DNA of 5,220 nt from VGPE01 sp031431395 (GCA_031431395.1 JANPDJ010000273.1:1-5220); one strand, 5' to 3'; shown: positions 1 to 5,220, counted from the stretch's first letter. Numbers and translations are program-made. The notes: generated from the sequence alone by a model not told the origin.

Positions 1-351
1 GTAGTCGGGCCGTTCGAGGTGCTCGATCCCATCGATGTCTCCGACAAGTCGCTGGAGGTGCCGGTCCAGCAGATGGGTCGTCTTCTCGTGGAGCGTGATG
101 CCGATGGCGTTCGCGAGGCTGAAGAGGTAGTTGTTCGCCCCGAACGCCAGCGCGTTTGCGCCGACGGCGATCCAGGCGAGGGTCCCATCGTGGGTCACGA
201 ACGCCTGGACAAAGAGCGCGACCGTAAGGGCTTGCGCGGCATTGCCGACCCACGCGACGACGCCGATCAGGAAGACACTCACGGTCGCCCGTCGATCCAC
301 CTCGAGCGCCGCCCGCAGGATCGTGCGGATGGTGCGCAGACTCTCAGCCAT
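1..351 (-). CDS. ABC exporter half-transporter, N-terminal part (cut by window edge)
   Basis: This is the first 117 codons of a second ABC exporter subunit; the rest lies beyond the left edge. The protein begins MAESLRTIRT and has two hydrophobic stretches, roughly residues 23-50 and 56-80, as expected for the first two membrane helices of a type IV (exporter) membrane domain. It then enters a charged helix with DRHLQRLVGDIDGIEHLERPDY at about 96-117 (here the last residues are HLERPDY), a pattern typical of the intracellular loop after helix 2 in this family. The ATG at 351-349 overlaps the stop of the upstream transporter gene in the sequence ATGGCTGA. No clear Shine-Dalgarno sequence precedes it, so translational coupling is likely. 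The ATP-binding half is outside the window, so whether its ATP site is intact cannot be judged. By analogy with adjacent half-transporter genes, it probably forms a heterodimer with the neighbouring subunit. Confidence 0.85.
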   Translation of the reverse strand, partial: MAESLRTIRTILRAALEVDRRATVSVFLIGVVAWVGNAAQALTVALFVQAFVTHDGTLAWIAVGANALAFGANNYLFSLANAIGITLHEKTTHLLDRHLQRLVGDIDGIEHLERPDY

Positions 352-2161
352 GGGCGTCGTCGAAATGCTGCGCCTGCTGGCGGAACATCGAGGCGTACAG
401 GCCACCCGCCGCGAGCAGGTCCGCGTGGGTGCCATCCTCGACGATCCGTCCCGCGTCGAGCACAACGATCCGCTGGGCGTGCCGGACGCTCGAGAATCGA
501 TGCGAGATGAGGATCGTGGTCAGGCCGCTGGTCAATTCGAGGAAGCGGTCGAACAGCTCGGCTTCCGCCCGGATGTCGAGGTGCGCGGTGGGCTCGTCGA
601 GGATGAGCACCGAGGCACCGCGCTCGACCGAATACAGCGCCCGGGCGAGGGCGATCCGCTGCCACTGGCCGCCGGACAGATCGACACCCCCGAAGTCGCG
701 CGCCAGGGTTGTGTCAATGCCTTCGGGCAACAGGTCGATCGCATCACCGGCCATCGCGTTGGCGACGGCCTGGTCCAGGGCATGGGCTGAAGGTGCCACC
801 CGCCCAAGCGTGATGTTGTCGCGTGCGCTGAACGGGTAGCGCACGAAGTCCTGGAAGATGGCCGCCACTCGGCCCTGCCAGGCTGTCCGGTCGAGCTCGC
901 CGAGCAGCACTCCGTCGACCGCAATCGTGCCCGAATCGACCTCGAGCAGGCCGCATAGAAGCTTCACGAGGGTCGTCTTGCCCGCCCCGTTGGCGCCCAC
1001 GATCGCCGTCGACTGGCCAGCACGGAGGGCGAGATCAAGGTGTTCGTAGACGGGCTTGGGCTGACCCGGGTAGGTGAAGGACACGTTGCGCAGGACGATC
1101 GCCTCGCGCGGCATCCCGGCCGGGTCGCGGCCGGCTCGGCTGGCCACCGGCCGCCCGACGGCCGCGACGACCTGCGGGATCGGCGCGGTGGCCTCCTTGA
1201 GCGCGAGGACTGCCCAGGGCATCCACAGGAAGGCGAGACCGCCGCACGACTGGACGTAGAGCGTCGCGCGGGCAAGATCAATCGTGCCCGCAAGCGCCGC
1301 CGACATGATCAGCCCGAAAAGGACGAAGTAGCCGATCACGAGGACGCCGACGCCGGTGAGGCCCAGCGACCGCGTCGCGGCGCGTGCCGTCCAGATCCGG
1401 GCCATGCCGGTCCGCCACTGCTCCTCCGAGCGGTCCCGGAGCCAGGCGCCGAGGCCGAAGATGCGCGCCTCGCGGGCGCTCGACCCCTCGAAGGCAAGAT
1501 CACGGTAGTAGGTCGACCGGCGCAGCGGGGTGGCGCTGCGATTGCGTGCCAGCGCCGGCCCCTCGCGGAACCGGGTTCCCCAGAACGTCATCGTCAACCA
1601 GCCACCCATCACGATGAGCGGTGCCCACCAGACGAACTGGACGAGGAAGAACCCCGACACCAGTGCCCAGACGGTAGCCGTGATCATGTAGCTGAGGCCG
1701 TTGACCGCGGACGATGGCGGATGGGCCGTGTTCTCCCAGTCTCGGGCCGTCGTCATCGCCTGCCGGAACTCGGCCGTCTCAAGATGACCGATCGTCGGCG
1801 GCGCCAGCGACGCGACGATCACGGATCGCTGGAGATCGGCGTTGACGCGGCGACCCAGGGCAGCGCCGAGGGGTTCGGCAATCGGCTCGCCGATCTGGAT
1901 CAGGAAGAACGCCGCCGTCACGCCGCCGATCACGGTTGCGATCGTCGCATCGTCCCGGCTCGTGGCCAGCGCGGCGGCAAGCGCTGACGTCCCCAGGTAA
2001 AGCAGGTTAGGCACGACGCCGCGCGCGACCGCGATCAGGACGAGGGCAACGGTCAATCCCCGGGCGGCCTGCCAGCACGACCGCAGCGCAACCGGCACGG
2101 GATGCCGGGCAAGTCGGTCGCGCCACGCGGGGATCGCTGGCCGATCGGCAACGGCAGGCAC
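344..2161 (-). CDS. ABC exporter half-transporter, fused permease and ATP-binding domains
   Basis: A 605-residue half-transporter of the ABC subfamily B (MdlB-like) type, a usual length for the family. It would sit in the inner membrane and use ATP to export an unknown substrate. Residues about 30-325 form the membrane domain, with hydrophobic stretches near 36-65, 72-95, 152-187, 265-290 and 296-322. Residues about 353-595 form the nucleotide-binding domain: Walker A GANGAGKT (389-396), Q-loop Gln437 in IFQDF, signature LSGGQ (495-499), Walker B VLILDE (518-523) with catalytic Glu523, D-loop AHLD (526-529) and H-loop His554 in ISHRF. All motifs are canonical, so this subunit should be ATPase-competent. 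Translation starts at a GTG; a GGGGGGAG purine tract lies 7 bases before it, and the next in-frame methionine is well inside the membrane domain. The 3' end overlaps the next transporter gene by 8 bases. Substrates of this family include drugs, lipids and peptides; the sequence does not choose between them. Confidence 0.96.
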   Translation of the reverse strand: MPAVADRPAIPAWRDRLARHPVPVALRSCWQAARGLTVALVLIAVARGVVPNLLYLGTSALAAALATSRDDATIATVIGGVTAAFFLIQIGEPIAEPLGAALGRRVNADLQRSVIVASLAPPTIGHLETAEFRQAMTTARDWENTAHPPSSAVNGLSYMITATVWALVSGFFLVQFVWWAPLIVMGGWLTMTFWGTRFREGPALARNRSATPLRRSTYYRDLAFEGSSAREARIFGLGAWLRDRSEEQWRTGMARIWTARAATRSLGLTGVGVLVIGYFVLFGLIMSAALAGTIDLARATLYVQSCGGLAFLWMPWAVLALKEATAPIPQVVAAVGRPVASRAGRDPAGMPREAIVLRNVSFTYPGQPKPVYEHLDLALRAGQSTAIVGANGAGKTTLVKLLCGLLEVDSGTIAVDGVLLGELDRTAWQGRVAAIFQDFVRYPFSARDNITLGRVAPSAHALDQAVANAMAGDAIDLLPEGIDTTLARDFGGVDLSGGQWQRIALARALYSVERGASVLILDEPTAHLDIRAEAELFDRFLELTSGLTTILISHRFSSVRHAQRIVVLDAGRIVEDGTHADLLAAGGLYASMFRQQAQHFDDAHG

Positions 2162-2168
2162 CCTCGTG

Positions 2169-2176
2169 CTCCCCCC
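2169..2176 (-). promoter_or_regulatory. Ribosome binding site of the complete ABC transporter gene
   Basis: Read on the minus strand this is GGGGGGAG, 7 bases ahead of the GTG at 2161. It supports the GTG as the true start of the transporter, which has no ATG nearby. Confidence 0.65.
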
Positions 2177-2192
2177 TTCAGGACGAGCGCCG

Positions 2193-2222
2193 ATCGTAGC
2201 GCAGGGCAGGCGCGGTCGACAG
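2193..2222 (-). promoter_or_regulatory. Possible promoter for the ABC transporter operon
   Basis: On the minus strand a CTGTCG hexamer (2222-2217) and a TACGAT hexamer (2198-2193) are separated by 18 bases. TACGAT fits the loose TANNNT -10 pattern of high-GC bacteria; the -35 match is poor. It would give a 5' leader of about 25 bases before the GTG start. Found by eye only; in a GC-rich window such matches can arise by chance. Confidence 0.25.
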
Positions 2223-2234
2223 CACGATCAGGTC

Positions 2235-2477
2235 ATGGTGGCCATCTGGACCAGTAGCTTCTCGTACAGGCTGACGGCTCGGGTTGCCAACCCCTTGGAG
2301 ATGGTCGGCGTCCGGCTGACGGCGGCGGTCTACGCGCACGGATTGGCGCTCGCGTTGCCGGAAAAGGTTGAAATGGCGCGCCCGACAGGAGTCAGACGAG
2401 GGATTACAACCTACCGGCGGATCCCGATCGAAGGCCGCGAAGAATGGCTCGCCGCGGCATACGTGCGATCGGCATGA
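2235..2477 (+). CDS. Small hypothetical protein, doubtful
   Basis: An 80-codon open frame from ATG, running divergently from the ABC transporter. I do not recognise the product. It begins MVAIWTSSFSYRL and ends EEWLAAAYVRSA, is mostly soluble in composition, with a mildly hydrophobic middle (about residues 24-42), and shows no motif I can name. Two things favour a real gene. By hand count about three quarters of its codons end in G or C, more than at the second position. Its TGA also overlaps the ATG of the next frame as ATGA, a classic sign of translational coupling. Against it: there is only a weak AGG 2 bases before the start, and the same frame stays open upstream to a GTG at 2166, so the start is unsettled. 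It could equally be the decayed front part of a gene that continued into the downstream helix-turn-helix frame. Confidence 0.35.
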   Translation: MVAIWTSSFSYRLTARVANPLEMVGVRLTAAVYAHGLALALPEKVEMARPTGVRRGITTYRRIPIEGREEWLAAAYVRSA

Positions 2478-2647
2478 AGGACCCACGACTGCACGGTTCC
2501 CTGCGTCCGGAGGCAATCCAGCAGCAGCTCGACGTCTTGGCCGCGTTCGTCGAGTCTGGCGGATCGATTTCATACGCAGCAGCCAGACTTGGCATCCGAC
2601 CCAGCACCGTGAAGCGCAGCTCACGTTGGGGCTGCGTCCGCGCATAA
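2474..2647 (+). CDS. Short helix-turn-helix protein, possibly truncated
   Basis: A 57-codon frame whose product is almost entirely one DNA-binding domain. A helix at about 11-27 (PEAIQQQLDVLAAFVES) is followed by a helix-turn-helix at about 31-48, SISYAAARLGIRPSTVKR. There AAARLGI and RPSTVKR look like the positioning and recognition helices of LuxR/Fis-like activator domains. Proteins of this kind normally continue past TVKR with another helix; here the frame gives SSRWGCVRA and stops, so the domain looks clipped. The ATG at 2474 overlaps the TGA of the upstream frame (ATGA). An ATG at 2444 in the same frame would give 67 residues and has a GAAGG 9 bases upstream, so it is a fair alternative start. 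The gene ends 10 bases before the convergent beta-helix gene. Its position divergent to the transporter operon suggests, but does not show, a local regulator. It may be a remnant of a longer gene. Confidence 0.5.
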   Translation: MKDPRLHGSLRPEAIQQQLDVLAAFVESGGSISYAAARLGIRPSTVKRSSRWGCVRA

Positions 2648-2657
2648 GCCGCAACCG

Positions 2658-3902
2658 CTACGGGCACACCGTGTTCGTGCCCAGCGTCATGTCATAGCTG
2701 TTGTCCGGCGAATTATCGGGACCGTAGCTGACCAGGGACGGCGAACCACAGACGACGGTCCCTGGGATGGGGATGCTCGACGAATCGGGGCGCGTGTAGA
2801 TGCCGCCGCCGAGCACTGCTGCGTGGTTGTAGGCGATCTCCGTTGGGTTGTTGGCGAAGATGACGACGCCGCCGTAGTTGAAGATCCCACCGCCCAGCGA
2901 TCCGCTGGAATTGGGCGCACCCCGAGCACCAATGGCGGAGCCATCGAGGGTCAGGGAGCCACCGTACCCACCGATGTTCAGGATGCCCCCGCCCCAATTC
3001 GTCGCGCTGTTGCCACTGACGGTCGATCTGGTGAGCGTGAGCGTACCGATATTCTCGATGCCGCCGCCATTGATGACGCCGCCGCCGCCGAGTCCGGACG
3101 AGTTACCACGGATCGTCGAGCGGGTCACCGTCATGGTGGCAAACGCGGTGTTCGTGACGCCGCCCCCGCCGTATGCGGCCGCAGTCCCACTCACCGATGA
3201 CTTGGCGATGGTCGCCGTCCCCCAGTTGTAGATGCCCCCGCCGTAGCCCAAGGACGTATTCCCGTCCACCGACGAGTTCGTGATCGTCATCGTCCCGCCA
3301 TTGGCGATGCCACCGCCACCGCCGCCCGTGTTTCCGCTAACGGTCGAATCGATCAGGGCCAAGGTGCCAGTGTTGAAGATGCCCCCGCCGCCACAGTTGA
3401 ACGGGCTGCTGTTCCCAGAGATCGTCGAGTGCTCGATCGTGAGGTTGCCCGAGTTGGAAATGCCCCCGTTGCAGCCGGAATTTCCCGTGACCGAGGAATC
3501 CTTGAGGTGCATGTCGCCAGAGTTGACCAGGCCCGCGATCCCAAAGCTGACACCATTCCTGATCCTGAGATTGGTGACGTTGACGGTTGTTCCTGGAAAG
3601 GTGCTCAGCATGGCCTGGGGACCACCGCCATCGAGGGTCGCGTGCCCCTTCCCAACGAGATTCATGGAGACAATGACCGCGACCGGTCCGCTGCAGATTC
3701 CGGTGATCAGCAACGTGCTGCCGGTGTCCGAGACGTCGCCCCCGCCGATCGCGTCCTGAGGGCTCCCGAAGGTGCCGACGACCTTGCCGGCCGCGCTGAC
3801 CTTCACGACGTGGCACGAGGGGGTGCCGGCGGCGACGTTGAATGGGACCAGGCCGGCGACGAGCAGAGCGACCAGTATCGAGACGACCGTGACGCGGCGC
3901 AC
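2658..3902 (-). CDS. Secreted right-handed parallel beta-helix protein, glycine-rich
   Basis: A 414-residue exported protein. Residues 1-25 are a clear Sec signal peptide: MRR, a hydrophobic core (about 4-20), then a likely cleavage after VAA at 23-25. The mature part contains about eight imperfect coils from residue 132 to 369. Each pairs a glycine turn of the GGGI-x-N type with strand motifs such as LTL or MTI and a step like STVSGN. The (S/T)(V/I)xGN steps fall near 137, 160, 187, 211, 236, 263 and 294, a spacing of 23-31 residues. This is the pattern of pectate-lyase-like or polymorphic-outer-membrane-protein beta-helices. No catalytic residues, autotransporter barrel, sorting signal or C-terminal membrane helix are visible, so it is probably released or loosely held at the surface. 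Cysteines at 30, 70, 144, 170, 385 and 413 may form disulfides that cap the ends. The GTG start is fixed by AAGGAG 5 bases upstream and by the signal peptide. Its function is unknown; adhesion or sugar binding are possibilities only. Confidence 0.9.
   Translation of the reverse strand: MRRVTVVSILVALLVAGLVPFNVAAGTPSCHVVKVSAAGKVVGTFGSPQDAIGGGDVSDTGSTLLITGICSGPVAVIVSMNLVGKGHATLDGGGPQAMLSTFPGTTVNVTNLRIRNGVSFGIAGLVNSGDMHLKDSSVTGNSGCNGGISNSGNLTIEHSTISGNSSPFNCGGGGIFNTGTLALIDSTVSGNTGGGGGGIANGGTMTITNSSVDGNTSLGYGGGIYNWGTATIAKSSVSGTAAAYGGGGVTNTAFATMTVTRSTIRGNSSGLGGGGVINGGGIENIGTLTLTRSTVSGNSATNWGGGILNIGGYGGSLTLDGSAIGARGAPNSSGSLGGGIFNYGGVVIFANNPTEIAYNHAAVLGGGIYTRPDSSSIPIPGTVVCGSPSLVSYGPDNSPDNSYDMTLGTNTVCP
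2662..2682. terminator. Weak hairpin at the convergent gene ends
   Basis: GGGCAC (2662-2667) pairs with GTGCCC (2677-2682) across a 9-base loop. It lies 14 bases past the stop of the plus-strand helix-turn-helix frame and within the last codons of the minus-strand beta-helix gene. There is no T-run on either side, so it is not a classic intrinsic terminator. It may be chance or a constraint-free by-product of coding. Confidence 0.2.
2796..3509 (-). repeat. Degenerate coding repeat of beta-helix coils
   Basis: This part of the beta-helix gene repeats a unit of about 70-93 bases, seen on the plus strand as recurring GATGCCCCCGCC-like blocks, which are the complement of Gly-Gly-Gly-Ile codons. 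Examples lie near 2799, 2977, 3057, 3231, 3306, 3378 and 3459. The copies vary in third positions and length, so the repeat is held mainly at protein level. It could still allow coil gain or loss by slippage or recombination. Confidence 0.7.
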
Positions 3903-3907
3903 GACAG

Positions 3908-3913
3908 CTCCTT
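3908..3913 (-). promoter_or_regulatory. Strong ribosome binding site of the beta-helix gene
   Basis: AAGGAG on the minus strand, 5 bases ahead of the GTG at 3902. It decides the start, since the first in-frame methionine is residue 80, beyond the signal peptide. Confidence 0.8.
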
Positions 3914-3928
3914 CGCGGCATCGAAGGG

Positions 3929-3948
3929 TCGGTCTCGCGAGTGACCGA
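3929..3948. promoter_or_regulatory. Inverted repeat in the beta-helix gene leader, possible operator
   Basis: TCGGTC (3929-3934) and GACCGA (3943-3948) form perfect 6-base arms around an 8-base centre that contains TCGCGA. It lies 27-46 bases upstream of the beta-helix start, where a repressor site or a leader hairpin could act. No known operator matches that I can recall, and a 6-base arm can occur by chance. Confidence 0.3.
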
Positions 3949-4038
3949 GCATCTCCGGGCCGACTACTGACCTACGTGGCTCGGATGGCGGGGCGGTCCG
4001 GCCCTCAGCCGCCTGCAGTCGGTGGAGTATGCGCGCGT

Positions 4039-4092
4039 TGGTGGCGAATAGACACCACGAACATCCGCGGTGGCGGTGTGCGAGACACCACC
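4039..4092. repeat. Pair of imperfect direct repeats with inverted ends
   Basis: Two related units lie in tandem: GGTGGCG...GACACCAC at 4040-4058 and again at 4069-4091, about 29-33 bases apart, close to three helical turns. Each has inverted ends: TGGTG (4039-4043) with CACCA (4053-4057), and GGTGG (4069-4073) with CCACC (4088-4092). The second unit also allows a tight inner hairpin, GGTGT (4075-4079) with ACACC (4085-4089). They lie 137-190 bases upstream of the beta-helix start and could be tandem binding sites for a dimeric regulator; this is inference. Confidence 0.35.
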
Positions 4093-4218
4093 TGAGCTGC
4101 CCCCTCGCCGGCCGCTGGTACTGGCGGGCCTGGGCCGGGGCCGACCGCAACGGCCCGCAGGCTTCGAGCGCTGGCCCTGTCCTGAGGCGGCATGGTTCTT
4201 GCACTGCCGTGTCAAGTC

Positions 4219-4235
4219 CCGTTCACCATGAACGG
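4219..4235 (-). terminator. Perfect hairpin just after the phosphotransferase gene
   Basis: CCGTTCA (4219-4225) and TGAACGG (4229-4235) are perfect 7-base arms with a 3-base loop, 13 bases past the stop of the phosphotransferase gene. The position suits transcription termination or mRNA 3'-end protection. No T-run follows on the minus strand (GACTTGACAC comes next), so it is not a standard intrinsic terminator; many high-GC bacteria do use hairpins lacking a U-tract. Confidence 0.45.
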
Positions 4236-4248
4236 ATGGCCCGGCCGG

Positions 4249-5202
4249 TCAGGACCCGAGGACCTCGATCATTCGCTCGGCCGTCGCATCGAGATCGACC
4301 CAGAGGCCCTTCCAGGCCTGGTAGGTCATCCCATCGAGGCCGATGTAGATCGCGCATGCGCGAAGACGATCCTCGAAACGCTCGGGCAGGCGACCGCTCG
4401 TCTCGAAATGCCGTGCCGCTTCCTGCCGGAGATCCACGCCTGACCAGCCAGGCGACCAGGGTGCCCAGAACCAGAGCCAGGCGACGTCGAACAGGAAGTC
4501 GCCGTAGAGGGCCGAGCCCCAGTCCAGCACGGCCGTGATCTCGTCTCCGGCCACGAGGACGTTGCGGTTGAGCAGGTCGCTGTGAATGAGATGCCGGGCA
4601 TCCGGGAGACTCGGGGCGACGTCGGCGAGGGCGGCGTGACCCTCGCGGAAAGCGCGCATGGCGGGTACGGAGTGGTTGAGCTGGTGGCTCCAGCCGTGGA
4701 TGCGCAGATTCGGGTGATCGTCGGCGACCGACAGGAGGGCATCCGCCCACCGCTGCTGCGAGCCTATGCCGGATGCACCCCACGAGCCATAGCCCGATGT
4801 CCCGGAAATGTCGGCGTCGCGAAGGGCATCGATCAGCGCGAACAGGGCCGGCAGAAGGAGGCGCAGCGCGGGTGCGTCCGTGCGTTCCAGGTAGTCGCCG
4901 AACGCGCGCTCGCTGACCGCGAAGAACCCGCCCAGGGCCTGCCCTACCTCGAGGAGAGCCGGGATCGGGAGGGCAGACGTGCGGTACGCCGCCGCTCGCT
5001 GGTCCTTGCGGAAATCCTCGTCAAGTGTGCTGAACCGGATCACCCGGGCGCGGGCATCGTGGCGGAAGGCGAACGGGGTGGACCAGCCGCCCACGTCGAG
5101 CGCGACCACGTCCGAAACGCCGCCAACGTAGTGCTGGCGCAGGAACTCCTCCACCCGCACGACGTCGACCGGGCGAATTGGGGTGGCGTCGAGGTCATTC
5201 AC
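4249..5202 (-). CDS. Aminoglycoside phosphotransferase-fold kinase, hygromycin B phosphotransferase (APH(4))-like
   Basis: A 317-residue cytoplasmic kinase of the APH family, which transfers the ATP gamma-phosphate to a small-molecule hydroxyl. The catalytic loop is HSDLLNRNVL (207-216): Asp209 is the likely base and Asn214 a metal ligand, with Asp227 in LDWG as the DFG-equivalent. It resembles hygromycin B phosphotransferase, as I recall that protein, along most of its length: SALPIPALLEVG (76-87), the DISGTSGYGSWGASGIG segment (131-147), RHLIHSDL, then ITAVLDW...YGD...VA..WFWAPW (222-249) and IGLDGMTYQ near 287-295. The catalytic loop has HSD where many relatives have HGD or HAD. Similarity alone does not prove antibiotic resistance; many chromosomal homologues act on unknown substrates. 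The start is GTG with no strong Shine-Dalgarno in the 18 bases left upstream. The frame stays open to the right edge, so an earlier start is possible, although the N-terminus already matches the family's usual length. Confidence 0.9.
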   Translation of the reverse strand: MNDLDATPIRPVDVVRVEEFLRQHYVGGVSDVVALDVGGWSTPFAFRHDARARVIRFSTLDEDFRKDQRAAAYRTSALPIPALLEVGQALGGFFAVSERAFGDYLERTDAPALRLLLPALFALIDALRDADISGTSGYGSWGASGIGSQQRWADALLSVADDHPNLRIHGWSHQLNHSVPAMRAFREGHAALADVAPSLPDARHLIHSDLLNRNVLVAGDEITAVLDWGSALYGDFLFDVAWLWFWAPWSPGWSGVDLRQEAARHFETSGRLPERFEDRLRACAIYIGLDGMTYQAWKGLWVDLDATAERMIEVLGS

Positions 5203-5220
5203 AGAACGGAGGCTCGCTCG

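Larger units (their letters stand above)
3903..4248. other. Intergenic region with no convincing gene
   Basis: About 346 bases between the beta-helix start and the phosphotransferase stop. Open frames exist on both strands, but they have arginine- and proline-rich, low-information products typical of GC-rich noncoding DNA. The region contains the leader inverted repeat (3929-3948), two related GGTG...CACC repeats (4039-4092) and a perfect hairpin (4219-4235). It should hold the promoter of the beta-helix gene, but I could not identify one with confidence. Confidence 0.6.

Noticed and set aside
1040..1987. A 315-codon open frame on the plus strand, opposite the ABC transporter
   Set aside because: It is the antisense shadow of a gene with all canonical ABC motifs; its product is Arg/Gly/Asp-rich with no recognisable domain.
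2178..2654. A 158-codon minus-strand frame between the beta-helix and transporter genes
   Set aside because: Its product is Arg/Cys-rich with no coherent domain, it sits opposite the recognisable helix-turn-helix domain, and it would run into the transporter's leader.
2600..2697. Continuation of the helix-turn-helix protein in another frame through a frameshift to QLTLGLRPR...
   Set aside because: Most of that continuation is antisense to the end of the beta-helix gene and does not clearly resemble the expected next helix; kept only as a possibility under the truncation finding.
2878..3759. Proline-rich plus-strand frames opposite the beta-helix gene
   Set aside because: The poly-Pro runs are the complement of the Gly-Gly-Gly codons of the beta-helix repeats, and no start with a ribosome binding site stands out.
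3803..4204. A 133-codon minus-strand frame spanning the intergenic region into the beta-helix gene
   Set aside because: It overlaps the signal-peptide coding region in a different frame, would bypass the strong AAGGAG/GTG start, and has a low-information Arg/Ala/Pro product.
4193..4215. TTGACA on the minus strand (4215-4210) as a promoter for the beta-helix gene
   Set aside because: At 16-18 bases downstream only ATGCCG, TGCCGC or GCCGCC are found, so there is no -10 element, and it is more than 300 bases from the start codon.
3903..4248. A noncoding RNA or riboswitch in the intergenic gap
   Set aside because: Short hairpins are present but no known riboswitch core or conserved architecture could be recognised by eye.

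Overview
The window is GC-rich, with gene ends packed closely together and GTG start codons on three of the four well-supported genes. This fits a high-GC soil or water bacterium. Chloroflexota or Actinobacteriota are the likeliest guesses from protein style (MdlB-like paired ABC exporters, glycine-rich beta-helix secreted proteins, short helix-turn-helix proteins), but nothing here is diagnostic of a phylum. There is no rRNA, tRNA, CRISPR array, insertion sequence or phage gene.

Layout, left to right. (1) Bases 1-2161, minus strand: two ABC exporter half-transporter genes in one operon. The upstream one (344-2161) is complete, with a membrane domain and a nucleotide-binding domain carrying every canonical motif. 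The downstream one (1-351) overlaps it by 8 bases (ATGGCTGA) and is cut by the left edge after 117 codons of its membrane domain. Together they probably form a heterodimeric exporter; the substrate cannot be told. (2) Bases 2162-2657: a poorly resolved stretch running divergently from the transporter. It holds a possible 80-codon hypothetical ORF and a 57-codon helix-turn-helix ORF, joined by a 4-base ATGA stop/start overlap on the plus strand. (3) Bases 2658-3902, minus strand: a secreted, glycine-rich right-handed parallel beta-helix protein with a clear signal peptide and a strong ribosome binding site. (4) Bases 3903-4248: an intergenic stretch of about 346 bases with no convincing gene, but with an inverted repeat close to the beta-helix start, a pair of related GGTG...CACC repeats, and a perfect hairpin just after the next gene. 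(5) Bases 4249-5202, minus strand: a kinase of the aminoglycoside phosphotransferase fold that resembles hygromycin B phosphotransferase, APH(4), along most of its length.

The genes do not form one obvious pathway. The transporter pair is one unit. A short DNA-binding protein encoded divergently from it could be its regulator, but that is inference. The beta-helix protein and the phosphotransferase share a strand but are separated by a long gap with a hairpin, so they are probably transcribed separately. I see no convincing new multi-gene system. The items most worth a second look are the ATGA-coupled small ORF pair with its shortened helix-turn-helix protein, the beta-helix protein with no visible anchor, and the repeats upstream of it.
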